10,294 nucleotides of DNA from Candidatus Aminicenantota bacterium. GTDB taxonomy: Bacteria; Acidobacteriota; Aminicenantia; UBA2199. Below are positions 1 through 7,362 of this stretch, piece after piece; the first letter of the stretch is position 1; each line of letters starts with the position of its first letter. Position numbers and translations under genes: made by a program. The notes beneath the pieces were generated by a model. That model was not told the DNA's origin. It saw only the letters and a list, made by a program, of their open reading frames with translations, and ran no database searches. The stretch spans positions 959,711-970,004 of the forward strand of contig CP070627.1 in assembly GCA_020355945.1 (NCBI GenBank). Direction: 5' to 3'.

Positions 1-127
1 TGGGATTGTCTATGGTAATCTGGCCGTACGTTTCTATAACCCTGGAATCGCTGTACACCTTATTCAATTGATCATATCTATCAATCGTTTCATTCTTAAA
101 ATCCGCCGGGACATTAAAATATTTCAT
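1..127 (-). CDS. Peptidase U32 family protein, second tandem copy (5' fragment)
   Basis: This is the first 42 codons of a gene that runs off the left edge. It begins MKYFNVPADFK, and its sequence closely follows the N-terminus of the complete U32 gene immediately upstream (MKYFSLPADFK; then shared TIDRY, LN and ETYGQ blocks), so the two are tandem paralogues. Only the N-terminal extension that precedes the U32 barrel is present here, so the family assignment rests on that similarity. The ATG at 127 is preceded at 137-143 by an excellent Shine-Dalgarno (AGGAGGT on the minus strand), and the gap to the upstream stop codon is 17 nt. Two adjacent U32 paralogues recall UbiU/UbiV, which work as a heterodimer. 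Whether this copy keeps the iron-sulfur cysteines cannot be seen. Confidence 0.8.
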   Translation of the reverse strand, partial: MKYFNVPADFKNETIDRYDQLNKVYSDSRVIETYGQITIDNP

Positions 128-136
128 TTTTCCAGG

Positions 137-143
137 ACCTCCT
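137..143 (-). promoter_or_regulatory. Strong ribosome binding site of the second U32 gene
   Basis: The minus strand reads AGGAGGT nine bases before the ATG at 127. It is the strongest Shine-Dalgarno in the operon, although it sits only a base or so beyond the preceding stop codon. It fixes the start of the partial gene and suggests that gene is translated efficiently in its own right. Confidence 0.75.
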
Positions 144-144
144 T

Positions 145-1308
145 TTAAAAGTTAAACTCTTCTTCCAGCTCATCTTTTGAAAATAGTTTTTTTACTTTCG
201 GGTTTTCTTCCTGCCGGATCATTTTTGTATATTCATCATAGTCTCTATAAAATGCCAACGCCTTTTTATTAATTTGTTCGGTGCTTTCTTGATCCATACT
301 TTTTAGGGCATACCCCTGGCAATAATTGCAGGGCTCACATACATTCCGGCAAAAATCAGGGTTTTCAAAGAATTTCCTGACAAAACCGTCCAGTTTTTTG
401 TTGTCTATGTAAGGCTGAAACGCATTGTAAGGGGCAAATATGGTAATCAGATCGAATAAATTTCCCTGGTAATCTCCATCCATATAGTGTGTCAGTGCTT
501 TCACCACGTCACCCTGGAGAACATTTTGTCTTCCCTGGATTTTCAGGTAAAAGATTCCCACCTCATGATAGTATTTCAAATCTTCAGGCCTTATCCAATT
601 CAAGCGAATAACATTCTCCAGGCTGCCGGCCTTTTGCATAGAACATCGATTAAAAAAATAATCCGTTACGGTTTGGGTGGTATTCAAAGGTGTAGAGTGG
701 GATTCATGATTGTAATGAAACATCTTGTAAGCACAATTTTTATAGCATACATTATTGATAATAATCTCAACGCCGCTGCCAAATACCCGGCAAATATTGC
801 GTAAAGTTCTAAAATCCCTGGTGACATCCGGGTCCACTACGATACGTTCCATTCCCAACTTTTTATAAAATAAAGCCTTCCCCGGTGAAGTAATTTCGCA
901 CAAGGCAGAGGCTTTTATATGAAATTTCCACCCGGAAGCTTGCACCAATTCTACCAGGGAGGGGGAACTCACGGTTAAAGAGGAAATACCTATATTGTAC
1001 AACCGTTCCAGCAGCGCCTTGATTTGCCGGTGTCCCATTTCCGAAAACTCAAAATTTCCAAAACAGGCAGGGTTTAATGTATAATTAAAGGTGATATCAC
1101 TTTCAGTTGAATACTTAACGTATTTTTCCAACTGTTTGAAATCCACTGCCGGTATAACATCGATGACCCGTCCTGAATTTAATACCGTACCATCGGTAAC
1201 CTGGCCATAGGTTTCCACTACTTTAGCATCATCATATCGGTGGTTCAATTCCCGGTATCGATCAATGGTGTGGGATTTAAAATCCGCTGGAAGACTAAAA
1301 TATTTCAT
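145..1308 (-). CDS. Peptidase U32 family protein, probable Fe-S O2-independent hydroxylase-like enzyme
   Basis: A 387-residue protein resembling the peptidase U32 family. Residues 1-45 form an extension shared with the next gene. The barrel-like part starts near SGRVIDVIPAV (residue 45), followed by NPACFGNF (79-86), a stretch with VSSPSLVELV (113-122), and NNVCYKNCAYKMFHYNHESH (185-204). Candidate metal ligands are C188, C192 and C222, plus a C-terminal C320-x3-C324-x2-C327-x2-C330 cluster. Studied members (UbiU/UbiV, RlhA, TrhP) bind 4Fe-4S clusters and take part in oxygen-independent hydroxylation of ubiquinone precursor, 23S rRNA or tRNA; true peptidase activity is doubtful for most. The start overlaps the condensation gene by 14 nt and has a GAGGTG site 7 nt upstream. 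Its setting among PKS/NRPS parts suggests tailoring of a small molecule. The substrate is unknown. Confidence 0.82.
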   Translation of the reverse strand: MKYFSLPADFKSHTIDRYRELNHRYDDAKVVETYGQVTDGTVLNSGRVIDVIPAVDFKQLEKYVKYSTESDITFNYTLNPACFGNFEFSEMGHRQIKALLERLYNIGISSLTVSSPSLVELVQASGWKFHIKASALCEITSPGKALFYKKLGMERIVVDPDVTRDFRTLRNICRVFGSGVEIIINNVCYKNCAYKMFHYNHESHSTPLNTTQTVTDYFFNRCSMQKAGSLENVIRLNWIRPEDLKYYHEVGIFYLKIQGRQNVLQGDVVKALTHYMDGDYQGNLFDLITIFAPYNAFQPYIDNKKLDGFVRKFFENPDFCRNVCEPCNYCQGYALKSMDQESTEQINKKALAFYRDYDEYTKMIRQEENPKVKKLFSKDELEEEFNF

Positions 1309-2737
1309 CAGTATTCACCTCATCTATTTCATTTAACCTATTTCTATCCTCCCGGAGATTCAAATGAATCCTTTGCCTTTCTTTCTGTTCCGGGTCCAGG
1401 ATATCTTTAATTCTTATACCGGCCTTCCCGGGTAAAACCATTTTTCTTACGACGGCGGTAAAATACCCGAGGAATTCCCTGACGACATTTTCAGCAAATA
1501 TATCAGGGTTATAAGCAAATTCCAATATGATACCCTCAAAGGTTCGAATACCCAGCGCGATATCGATATCTGTTTTGTAAAACCTGGTGGTCAGAGAAAT
1601 ACTCAATTGATTTCCCCCCTGGTACAGTATTTTATCTACGGGGTAATTTTGTATCACCACCACCGAATCGAAAAGTGCTTCCCTGGGGTCTCGTTCACTA
1701 TAGGAAATGATGTCGGTTAACGATGTACTTTGAAACTCTTCCACCTGGATTAAACTTGAACCGACATCTCTTAGAAAATCTTCGATGGCAGCCCCGGTGT
1801 CAATTTTTACCCGGAAGGGCAGTGTATTGATGAATAATCCCACCATATCCTGCATCACCTTGATTTGCGAATTTCGCCCTGAAAGGGTTATACCGAAAAT
1901 AACATCTGCCGCCTGACAATATTTATACAATAATAGTGCCCAGGCACTGTAAAATATCACTGCCGGAGTTACTGCTTTATGTTTAGAAAAATCCATTATT
2001 TTTTTTTGCAAATCCCCGGGCAGCGGGTATTCATAATACTCATTCCGGTGGTTCCCCCTGGTGGAATTCCTGTTTTGCCGGGCAGCCAAAGAAACCGTCC
2101 CTTTGAACCCCTGCAGCAACTTTTTCCAATAGTTCTTTTGCTTGATTTTATCCTGGTTTTGCTGCCATTTGATGTATTCTTTAAACCTGTTTTTTACTGG
2201 CATCACCGCCGGGGTGCGGCGAGAAAGCATATGGTAAGCTTCAAAAAATTCTTTCAATAAAATGACATTGCTCCACCCATCAAACAGGATATGATGGTTG
2301 GTAACAATCATTTCACTCTTGTTCTTTTCCAGTTTGCACAAAATCACTCGAAAGGGCTGGACAGTTAAATCAATAATCTTTTGCCGATCCTCTTCTTTAA
2401 TACGGAAAAGCTCCTGCTGTTGGGTTTCATCATTCAACTGTGATAGATTTACCTCTTTGACGGGTATTGAAAGATTTTTTAAAACGATCTGCACCGGTCT
2501 TTTAAGCCTTTGCCAGCGGAATACGATTCGCAGCATTTCATTAGCGGCTGCCACCCTGTTCCAGGCCCCTTTTATCCGGCTTACCTCCACATCCCCTGTC
2601 AATTGATAACAATTCTGCTCGAAATACAATTTACCTTCCGGTTTCCTTAAATATTGATAAAGCATACTTTCCTGCATTGGAGTTAAGGGCAGTATATCTT
2701 CTATATGTCGGCGATTCATTTTTCTCGACACCTTCAT
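1295..2737 (-). CDS. Stand-alone NRPS condensation domain protein
   Basis: A 480-residue protein that is essentially one complete condensation domain, the NRPS unit that forms an amide (sometimes an ester) between a carrier-bound acyl donor and an acceptor. Visible motifs in order are ILPLTPMQESML (15-26), the catalytic NHHILFDGWS with HHxxxDG intact at 148-154, FGITLSGRN (281-289), MVGLFINTLPFRV (298-310) and FDSVVVIQNYP (356-366). There is no adenylation, carrier or thioesterase domain before or after it, so it must act in trans. The start overlaps the acyltransferase stop in an ATGA, implying coupled translation. A second ATG seven codons in is possible. The adjacent ACP and AT suggest that an ACP-bound acyl group is one substrate. 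The acceptor is not visible in this window. Confidence 0.92.
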   Translation of the reverse strand: MKVSRKMNRRHIEDILPLTPMQESMLYQYLRKPEGKLYFEQNCYQLTGDVEVSRIKGAWNRVAAANEMLRIVFRWQRLKRPVQIVLKNLSIPVKEVNLSQLNDETQQQELFRIKEEDRQKIIDLTVQPFRVILCKLEKNKSEMIVTNHHILFDGWSNVILLKEFFEAYHMLSRRTPAVMPVKNRFKEYIKWQQNQDKIKQKNYWKKLLQGFKGTVSLAARQNRNSTRGNHRNEYYEYPLPGDLQKKIMDFSKHKAVTPAVIFYSAWALLLYKYCQAADVIFGITLSGRNSQIKVMQDMVGLFINTLPFRVKIDTGAAIEDFLRDVGSSLIQVEEFQSTSLTDIISYSERDPREALFDSVVVIQNYPVDKILYQGGNQLSISLTTRFYKTDIDIALGIRTFEGIILEFAYNPDIFAENVVREFLGYFTAVVRKMVLPGKAGIRIKDILDPEQKERQRIHLNLREDRNRLNEIDEVNTDEIF

Positions 2738-4029
2738 CTGACATTGGTTGGCATTTTAAAATCCGGGAAAAGGTTGCGTGTTCTTGTTTCGGCAAAAATG
2801 TGGTTGAACCGCTTTAACTGCTGCTCAATGGATACTTTTTTGGTATTGAAAACAGACCGGAGCATCTCCAATGCCTGATCCATCTGCTCAACTGTCGGTA
2901 AGGCACCGGTTTTATCCAATTGATCCTGAATTTTTTCAATTTTTTCATAGGGCTCGATAACTCCAGCTTGATACCGGTGACGATCCAGGCAAAAATTAGG
3001 GGTACAAACAGCCGCCGCCAGGCACCTGCTAATAAACGCAGCAGCCGATGGCATGGATAAGGATTCTATTAATGTTCCCCTGGTGTGAAACCGGTGCAGC
3101 ATTGCGTTTCGATCATCTGTTTGTCCGAACGAAACAGCCGACAAATGTTTTGTTTTTTCATTTGTTTTTACTAAATTGGTCAATACCGCTTGAGGACCCA
3201 TTTCAATCATCAATTCTACCCCTTGCTGCTGTAAATAATCCATTGTCTGTTTCCATTTTACCGGTCGGGTCAATTGATGGAGTAAATGATCAACCACGTC
3301 GTCAGGTGCTGAATAGGGCAGGGCCGTCACATTGGCAATGACAGGCCATTTACCTGGATGATAAGAATACGCGGTTAATTCGGATTTAAATTGATCGGCT
3401 GCCTCCTGCATCAGCGGGCAGTGAAAGGGGGGACTCATCAACAATGGCGTTACCTGGGCTTTCCTTTTTATCAAACAATCTTCCACTTTCATCACCACTT
3501 CCGGGTGTCCGGATACAGCCACCTGGTCCGATGAATTGTAACAAGACACAGCAGCCCATTGTTCTCTATTGGAGACCTCCCTGCACTGACCTTCCACGAT
3601 TTTTGCATCCACCCCATTAATGATCGTCATACTCCCGGATTTATTATCCAGAACTTCCCGGGCCAAAATACCTCTTTTATGAACGATTTTTAAGGCATCA
3701 GGAAAACTGATCACCCCACTGCACACCAGGGCCGAATATTCTCCCAAACTATGACCGGCGGAAAAATGAGGAATAATACCTATCTCTTTCATATATACCC
3801 TGAAAACAGCAACACCAAACGTTACCAGGGCTGGGAACAGGTTCTCCGCTTTATTCAATTCCACCAATCCACCGCTGAAGCATATTTTTCTCAAATCAAA
3901 TCCCAATATCTCATTGGCTTGTTCAAAGGTCTGTCTTGCTTCACTGAATTTTTTATAAAGCCCGGCGCCCATACCACCATATTGGGACCCCTGGCCGGGA
4001 AATAAAAACGCCAGTTTATCCTTGTCCAT
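2734..4029 (-). CDS. Stand-alone malonyl-CoA:ACP acyltransferase with C-terminal extension (trans-AT)
   Basis: A 431-residue acyltransferase of the FabD / trans-AT fold that would move a malonyl-type unit from CoA to an acyl carrier protein. Motifs: FPGQGSQ (10-16), the nucleophile motif GHSLGE with Ser94 (92-97), Arg119 in HKRG (the carboxylate-binding arginine of malonyl transferases), and PFHCPLM with the catalytic His203. The phenylalanine before that histidine fits malonyl rather than methylmalonyl use, by the known FHS/YASH rule. Residues from about 300 to 431 go beyond the roughly 310-residue FabD length. This helical tail resembles extensions of free-standing ATs in PKS/NRPS clusters (FenF, ZmaF and ClbG types, from memory). 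It follows the ACP gene by one base, so the ACP is the obvious partner. A housekeeping FabD role is unlikely, given the context and the tail. Confidence 0.9.
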   Translation of the reverse strand: MDKDKLAFLFPGQGSQYGGMGAGLYKKFSEARQTFEQANEILGFDLRKICFSGGLVELNKAENLFPALVTFGVAVFRVYMKEIGIIPHFSAGHSLGEYSALVCSGVISFPDALKIVHKRGILAREVLDNKSGSMTIINGVDAKIVEGQCREVSNREQWAAVSCYNSSDQVAVSGHPEVVMKVEDCLIKRKAQVTPLLMSPPFHCPLMQEAADQFKSELTAYSYHPGKWPVIANVTALPYSAPDDVVDHLLHQLTRPVKWKQTMDYLQQQGVELMIEMGPQAVLTNLVKTNEKTKHLSAVSFGQTDDRNAMLHRFHTRGTLIESLSMPSAAAFISRCLAAAVCTPNFCLDRHRYQAGVIEPYEKIEKIQDQLDKTGALPTVEQMDQALEMLRSVFNTKKVSIEQQLKRFNHIFAETRTRNLFPDFKMPTNVR

Positions 4030-4030
4030 C

Positions 4031-4276
4031 TTAATTGACCTGTACTAATTTGTTTTCAATTAGCCTTGCCATATTGTTTATGGTTCTAAACGGATCCAGT
4101 TCCAGTTCGTTGTTGTCAATCCGTATGCCGAATTCCATTTCCAGGAACATAATCAACTGCATGGCAAATAATGAATTGATAAATCCCACGGAAAAGATAT
4201 CTTCATCGTCCTCCAGGTCATATTCCCTGAAAAAACGTGATAAAAAATCTTTTATCTTGACTTTTATTTCTTTCAT
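4031..4276 (-). CDS. Free-standing acyl carrier protein (extender-unit type)
   Basis: An 81-residue acyl/peptidyl carrier protein. Ser35 in GFINSLFAMQ is the predicted phosphopantetheine attachment site; the usual D-S-L is N-S-L. The NSLFAMQL signature, followed by a FLEMEFGI helix, resembles carriers of hydroxymalonyl, methoxymalonyl or aminomalonyl extender units (FkbJ, ZmaD/ZmaH, ClbE, from memory) more than the fatty-acid ACP. Helix 1, the DEDIF loop and the RTINNMARLIENKL last helix are all present, so the fold is complete. The ATG directly follows AAAAAGG, an unusually close Shine-Dalgarno. No FkbH-type loader or extender-oxidising dehydrogenase lies in the window, so the loaded group is unknown. 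The acyltransferase one base downstream is the likely loading enzyme. Confidence 0.9.
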   Translation of the reverse strand: MKEIKVKIKDFLSRFFREYDLEDDEDIFSVGFINSLFAMQLIMFLEMEFGIRIDNNELELDPFRTINNMARLIENKLVQVN

Positions 4277-4294
4277 CCTTTTTAACCAATCCCG

Positions 4295-5923
4295 TTAGCC
4301 CATACTGACCACATAAGAATCCAGGTTCAACTTTACCAGTTTCATATACAGTTGAAGTTTATTTTGATGCAGCTTCAAGACAGTTTTATTAATATAATCG
4401 GCACTTAAAATATCATTGGATATTTCGTCGGCCTTTCCCGGGCCCCATCCAGCTTCTGCCAGTGTGAGTAATCTTTTAAACCATTGAGCAGCCTGTTGAT
4501 TGACCTCCAGCAAAATCAGGCTGTTTTGTTTTTCAAGCTGCAAAACAAATGCATGGCCTTTATCTTCTTTTTCAATGATGAATTGTCGTTTTAAATGGTT
4601 GAGCAAAGTAAAAAATTTAGTAGCATAAAAGGCAAGAGCAGTAATATCGGAGCTGGTATTTTTATTAATGGTGGTTAAATAACCATCGATATAGTCATAT
4701 AGGAATCCAATGCGTTTTTCGACAAAATCATACCCATATTCCCGGCATTTGCTGTCTAAAACCAGCAAAGAATCCCGTTTTATTTTATGATAAAGAGTTG
4801 TTCCTTTGTACATTCGATACCGATTGACAATATAATCAAGGTTACTGGCAAAACCATATTTTTCCAGGAATTCAATATTCTTTTCCAGGCCGGCAAATGT
4901 GGAATAGGGATTGAAATTAATAAAGCCCGGTTCAATATTGATATCATAATTTCGCAGCAATTCAATGAATTTGATGTTATCGTTAATTGAGGCTATTTTT
5001 TTATACAGTTTTTGGTCCGATTCATTTGCAGACTCAAAACCGACGCATACCCCGCATAAGCCGGATTCTTTTAAAAGTTCCATTAATTGGGAAGTGGCTT
5101 TTTGATGAAACTCCGAACGTAAATCAGCGAAATATGAGATATTTAATTTCCGTTTTACCATGCCAGCGGCAAGATCCCAGAGCCGTTTCACCCCCGGGCC
5201 AGGGTCCTCTAAACTCCCATCGATAAAATTAAATGTCTTTATACCGTACTCTTTTACAATATATTCAATTTCATCAACTACTTTTTCCGGCTTTCTTCCC
5301 CGCCATTTTTTCCAGAATATATTGGAAATGCAAAAGCTGCATGGGGCTTGACAACCACGAGAAGTCGATATTTGAGCGGTTTTGAGATCATTATCTCTTA
5401 GTATATCCCGGGCTGGCAGGGGCAGCGTATTTATATCCGGGATTAACGGCCGTTGGTCATTGATTTTAATCATTCCCTGGTGCCGATACGTTAAGCCCTT
5501 AATTTTTCCCAGTTTTTCGCCATCGACATCAGGCAATTGCGAAACCAATTCCCAAAAAGTCAATTCTCCTTCTCCCCTTACCGCAAAATCAATCAAGGGA
5601 CATTCCTCCAGCATCTCCACGGAAGAATAGGTAGGTAAAGATCCCCCGACACAGACCCATACCCGGGGCAGCAATTGTTTTATTCTTTCAATCACACGAT
5701 ATACAGATTCTTTTGAAACATCATAAACCGGGAAACCTATAATTCCCGGGTCCTTATCCACGATTTGATCATAAGCGATTGCGTCTTCTTTGACTCTAGT
5801 GATCATCACTTCATGTCCTTCCTGCCGTAAAAATGAAGCAATAAAACAAATTCCTATATCTTCAAGATTTTGCATCATTTTATCATTGTAAACAGACATT
5901 AAGAGAATTTTTACTTTTGACAT
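4295..5923 (-). CDS. Cobalamin-binding-domain radical SAM protein (first of pair by position, downstream in operon)
   Basis: A 542-residue enzyme. Residues 1-130 form a B12-binding Rossmann-type domain (GIGFPVYD-like strands, VGGSLPTY near 92-99, RGEGE near 116-120). The usual DxHxxG histidine loop is absent, as in many of these proteins. The radical SAM barrel follows, with the cluster motif C191-x3-C195-x2-C198 inside TSRGCQAPCSFC and FIDGSLEDPG further on. Beyond about residue 380 is a helical C-terminal region I do not recognise. Such proteins often methylate or rearrange unactivated carbons, and the substrate here is unknown. I place the start at the ATG at 5923, because AAGGAA at 5931-5936 sits 7 nt before it. 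An in-frame TTG at 5944 would overlap the previous gene and lacks a ribosome site. The gap to the upstream stop is 13 nt. Confidence 0.9.
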   Translation of the reverse strand: MSKVKILLMSVYNDKMMQNLEDIGICFIASFLRQEGHEVMITRVKEDAIAYDQIVDKDPGIIGFPVYDVSKESVYRVIERIKQLLPRVWVCVGGSLPTYSSVEMLEECPLIDFAVRGEGELTFWELVSQLPDVDGEKLGKIKGLTYRHQGMIKINDQRPLIPDINTLPLPARDILRDNDLKTAQISTSRGCQAPCSFCISNIFWKKWRGRKPEKVVDEIEYIVKEYGIKTFNFIDGSLEDPGPGVKRLWDLAAGMVKRKLNISYFADLRSEFHQKATSQLMELLKESGLCGVCVGFESANESDQKLYKKIASINDNIKFIELLRNYDINIEPGFINFNPYSTFAGLEKNIEFLEKYGFASNLDYIVNRYRMYKGTTLYHKIKRDSLLVLDSKCREYGYDFVEKRIGFLYDYIDGYLTTINKNTSSDITALAFYATKFFTLLNHLKRQFIIEKEDKGHAFVLQLEKQNSLILLEVNQQAAQWFKRLLTLAEAGWGPGKADEISNDILSADYINKTVLKLHQNKLQLYMKLVKLNLDSYVVSMG

Positions 5924-5930
5924 GTGCTGC

Positions 5931-5936
5931 TTCCTT
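5931..5936 (-). promoter_or_regulatory. Ribosome binding site deciding the start of the 4295-5923 gene
   Basis: The minus strand reads AAGGAA, then 7 nt, then ATG at 5923. It lies just after the stop codon of the upstream radical SAM gene, so the ATG is preferred to the in-frame TTG at 5944. Confidence 0.65.
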
Positions 5937-7337
5937 TTAAGCAAAGTCTAAAAAATCATCCGAAAGTCTCAATTGATTTCGTAAATTCGTAAACCGCTTT
6001 AACCGTTCATCCAGATATGGGGTGCTGTTATCCGAATACCCGGGATCGGATTCATCATCCTTCTGGCAATAATGATAACAATCCATAAAAGAGTTGATCC
6101 TGGAGTCTATGCCTTCATCTATAATCGGAGCCAGGGGTTCCAGGTATATTCTTTCACAAATCACTGAGAGAAAATCATGGGGATAAAATGCTGCTGCTTC
6201 CTCTACCTGCCGGATGGTTAGATCAAAGGAATGGGGATTTTCATTGTGGACATTCTGTGCATAAAATAAGCGTGCTTTGATCTTATTTCCGGACATAAAT
6301 TTCAACAAATCCAATAATTCATTATTGGTAAATTGTCTTCCATCATTTAATTTCCTGACCTCTTCATCTCCTGTATAAGGAGCGATCAATACATAAGTCA
6401 TCTCTTTATTAAAGGTTTTTTTCAAATCCATTAAAAATTCATGGGAGGGTAATTGACAGCAGGGCACCAGGATTCCAATATCGTATTTTTTAGAGCGGAT
6501 CATGGCAAATAATTCCTGGTAATAAGTATCATCCAACATCTGGAAACCATGAGTGGGTTGAAATAGGCGAACTCCTTTTCTATATAACCGATCCAGATCA
6601 TGAAAGACCGCCTGGGGGGACCTAAAGGTAAACCTGTTTTTTTCCCCGAAAAAGACGGGAGAATTTTTATTGGAACCACTGCAAAAGCTGCAATTGTATT
6701 GGCATCCCCTGGCCATATACAATGCAGCCGTTTTAGTCAAATTAATCCCGAATTTATATAAATTATAATTAAATATTTTGTTTTTAAGAAAATCCACTGA
6801 GACATAATCAAGGGCATCAATCTTATGGGAAATGTATGTGATTTCTTTGTTTACTACTTTTTCATTATCCCTGAAACAAAGATTTGGTATATGGTTTAAA
6901 TGGCCTTCTTGTTTTACAAGATAATCAACAAGCATCATAAGTGGTTTTTCGCCATCGCCTTTCACGGCGTAATCCACTGCAGGAAAATTTGCCAATATCT
7001 CGCTGGCATAAACTGTGGTTGTTAGTCCGCCAATAATGACCGGCCGCTGCGGATACATTTTTTTTGATAGGTTTGCTGCCGCTACCGCTCCATAAGCATG
7101 TTCATACCAATGTAAATCAATGATTAATACTTTATAATCAATGGTTTTCAACTCATTTTCCAATTCATAATTGGGGTTCAAGAATTTTTCTACACCATTA
7201 TTTATTCCCAGGACCCGGTATCCTTTTTGAATCAAAAGATTTAATAAACCGATCAATCCAACGGGTATAATGGCGTATTTGGTGTTTGAGAGTAATTTTG
7301 TGGGGTGTACGTATAGAATATCTGTTTTTTCAATCAT
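5937..7337 (-). CDS. Cobalamin-binding-domain radical SAM protein (upstream member of pair)
   Basis: A 466-residue enzyme from a different subfamily than its neighbour. The N-terminal B12-type domain has IIDLHWYEHAYGA (72-84), IIGGLTTTVYASE (101-113) and KGDGE (126-130). The cluster motif C212-x3-C216-x2-C219 lies in MARGCQYNCSFC, and a TIM-barrel part with GVRLFQPTHGFQMLDD-type strands follows. The reaction could be methylation, ring contraction or another B12/SAM chemistry; the sequence does not tell. The chosen ATG at 7337 has AAAGGA at 7345-7350 with 7 nt spacing, and the protein then begins with the first strand of the B12 domain. The frame stays open to 7475, but that would bury 112 nt inside the peptidase gene and add a hydrophobic, basic leader that does not belong to the family. 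The gap to the upstream gene is 25 nt. Confidence 0.88.
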   Translation of the reverse strand: MIEKTDILYVHPTKLLSNTKYAIIPVGLIGLLNLLIQKGYRVLGINNGVEKFLNPNYELENELKTIDYKVLIIDLHWYEHAYGAVAAANLSKKMYPQRPVIIGGLTTTVYASEILANFPAVDYAVKGDGEKPLMMLVDYLVKQEGHLNHIPNLCFRDNEKVVNKEITYISHKIDALDYVSVDFLKNKIFNYNLYKFGINLTKTAALYMARGCQYNCSFCSGSNKNSPVFFGEKNRFTFRSPQAVFHDLDRLYRKGVRLFQPTHGFQMLDDTYYQELFAMIRSKKYDIGILVPCCQLPSHEFLMDLKKTFNKEMTYVLIAPYTGDEEVRKLNDGRQFTNNELLDLLKFMSGNKIKARLFYAQNVHNENPHSFDLTIRQVEEAAAFYPHDFLSVICERIYLEPLAPIIDEGIDSRINSFMDCYHYCQKDDESDPGYSDNSTPYLDERLKRFTNLRNQLRLSDDFLDFA

Positions 7338-7344
7338 CCTGAAA

Positions 7345-7350
7345 TCCTTT
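7345..7350 (-). promoter_or_regulatory. Ribosome binding site deciding the start of the 5937-7337 gene
   Basis: AAAGGA on the minus strand stands 7 nt before the ATG at 7337, in the 25-nt gap after the peptidase stop codon. It supports the short start over the longer open frame that overlaps the peptidase gene. Confidence 0.65.
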
Positions 7351-7362
7351 ACGAATTTTGTG

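Noticed and set aside
145..1308. C-terminal CxxxCxxCxxC of the U32 protein as a radical SAM motif
   Set aside because: It lies at the C-terminus outside any SAM-binding barrel; the spacing resemblance is coincidental, and a structural Fe-S or zinc site is more likely.
5924..5944. TTG start for the second radical SAM gene
   Set aside because: It would overlap the upstream stop and has no ribosome site, while the ATG at 5923 has AAGGAA at ideal distance.
4295..5944. Calling either radical SAM protein a named methyltransferase
   Set aside because: The B12-type domain and CxxxCxxC do not define the reaction, and neither sequence matched a characterised enzyme I can recall.
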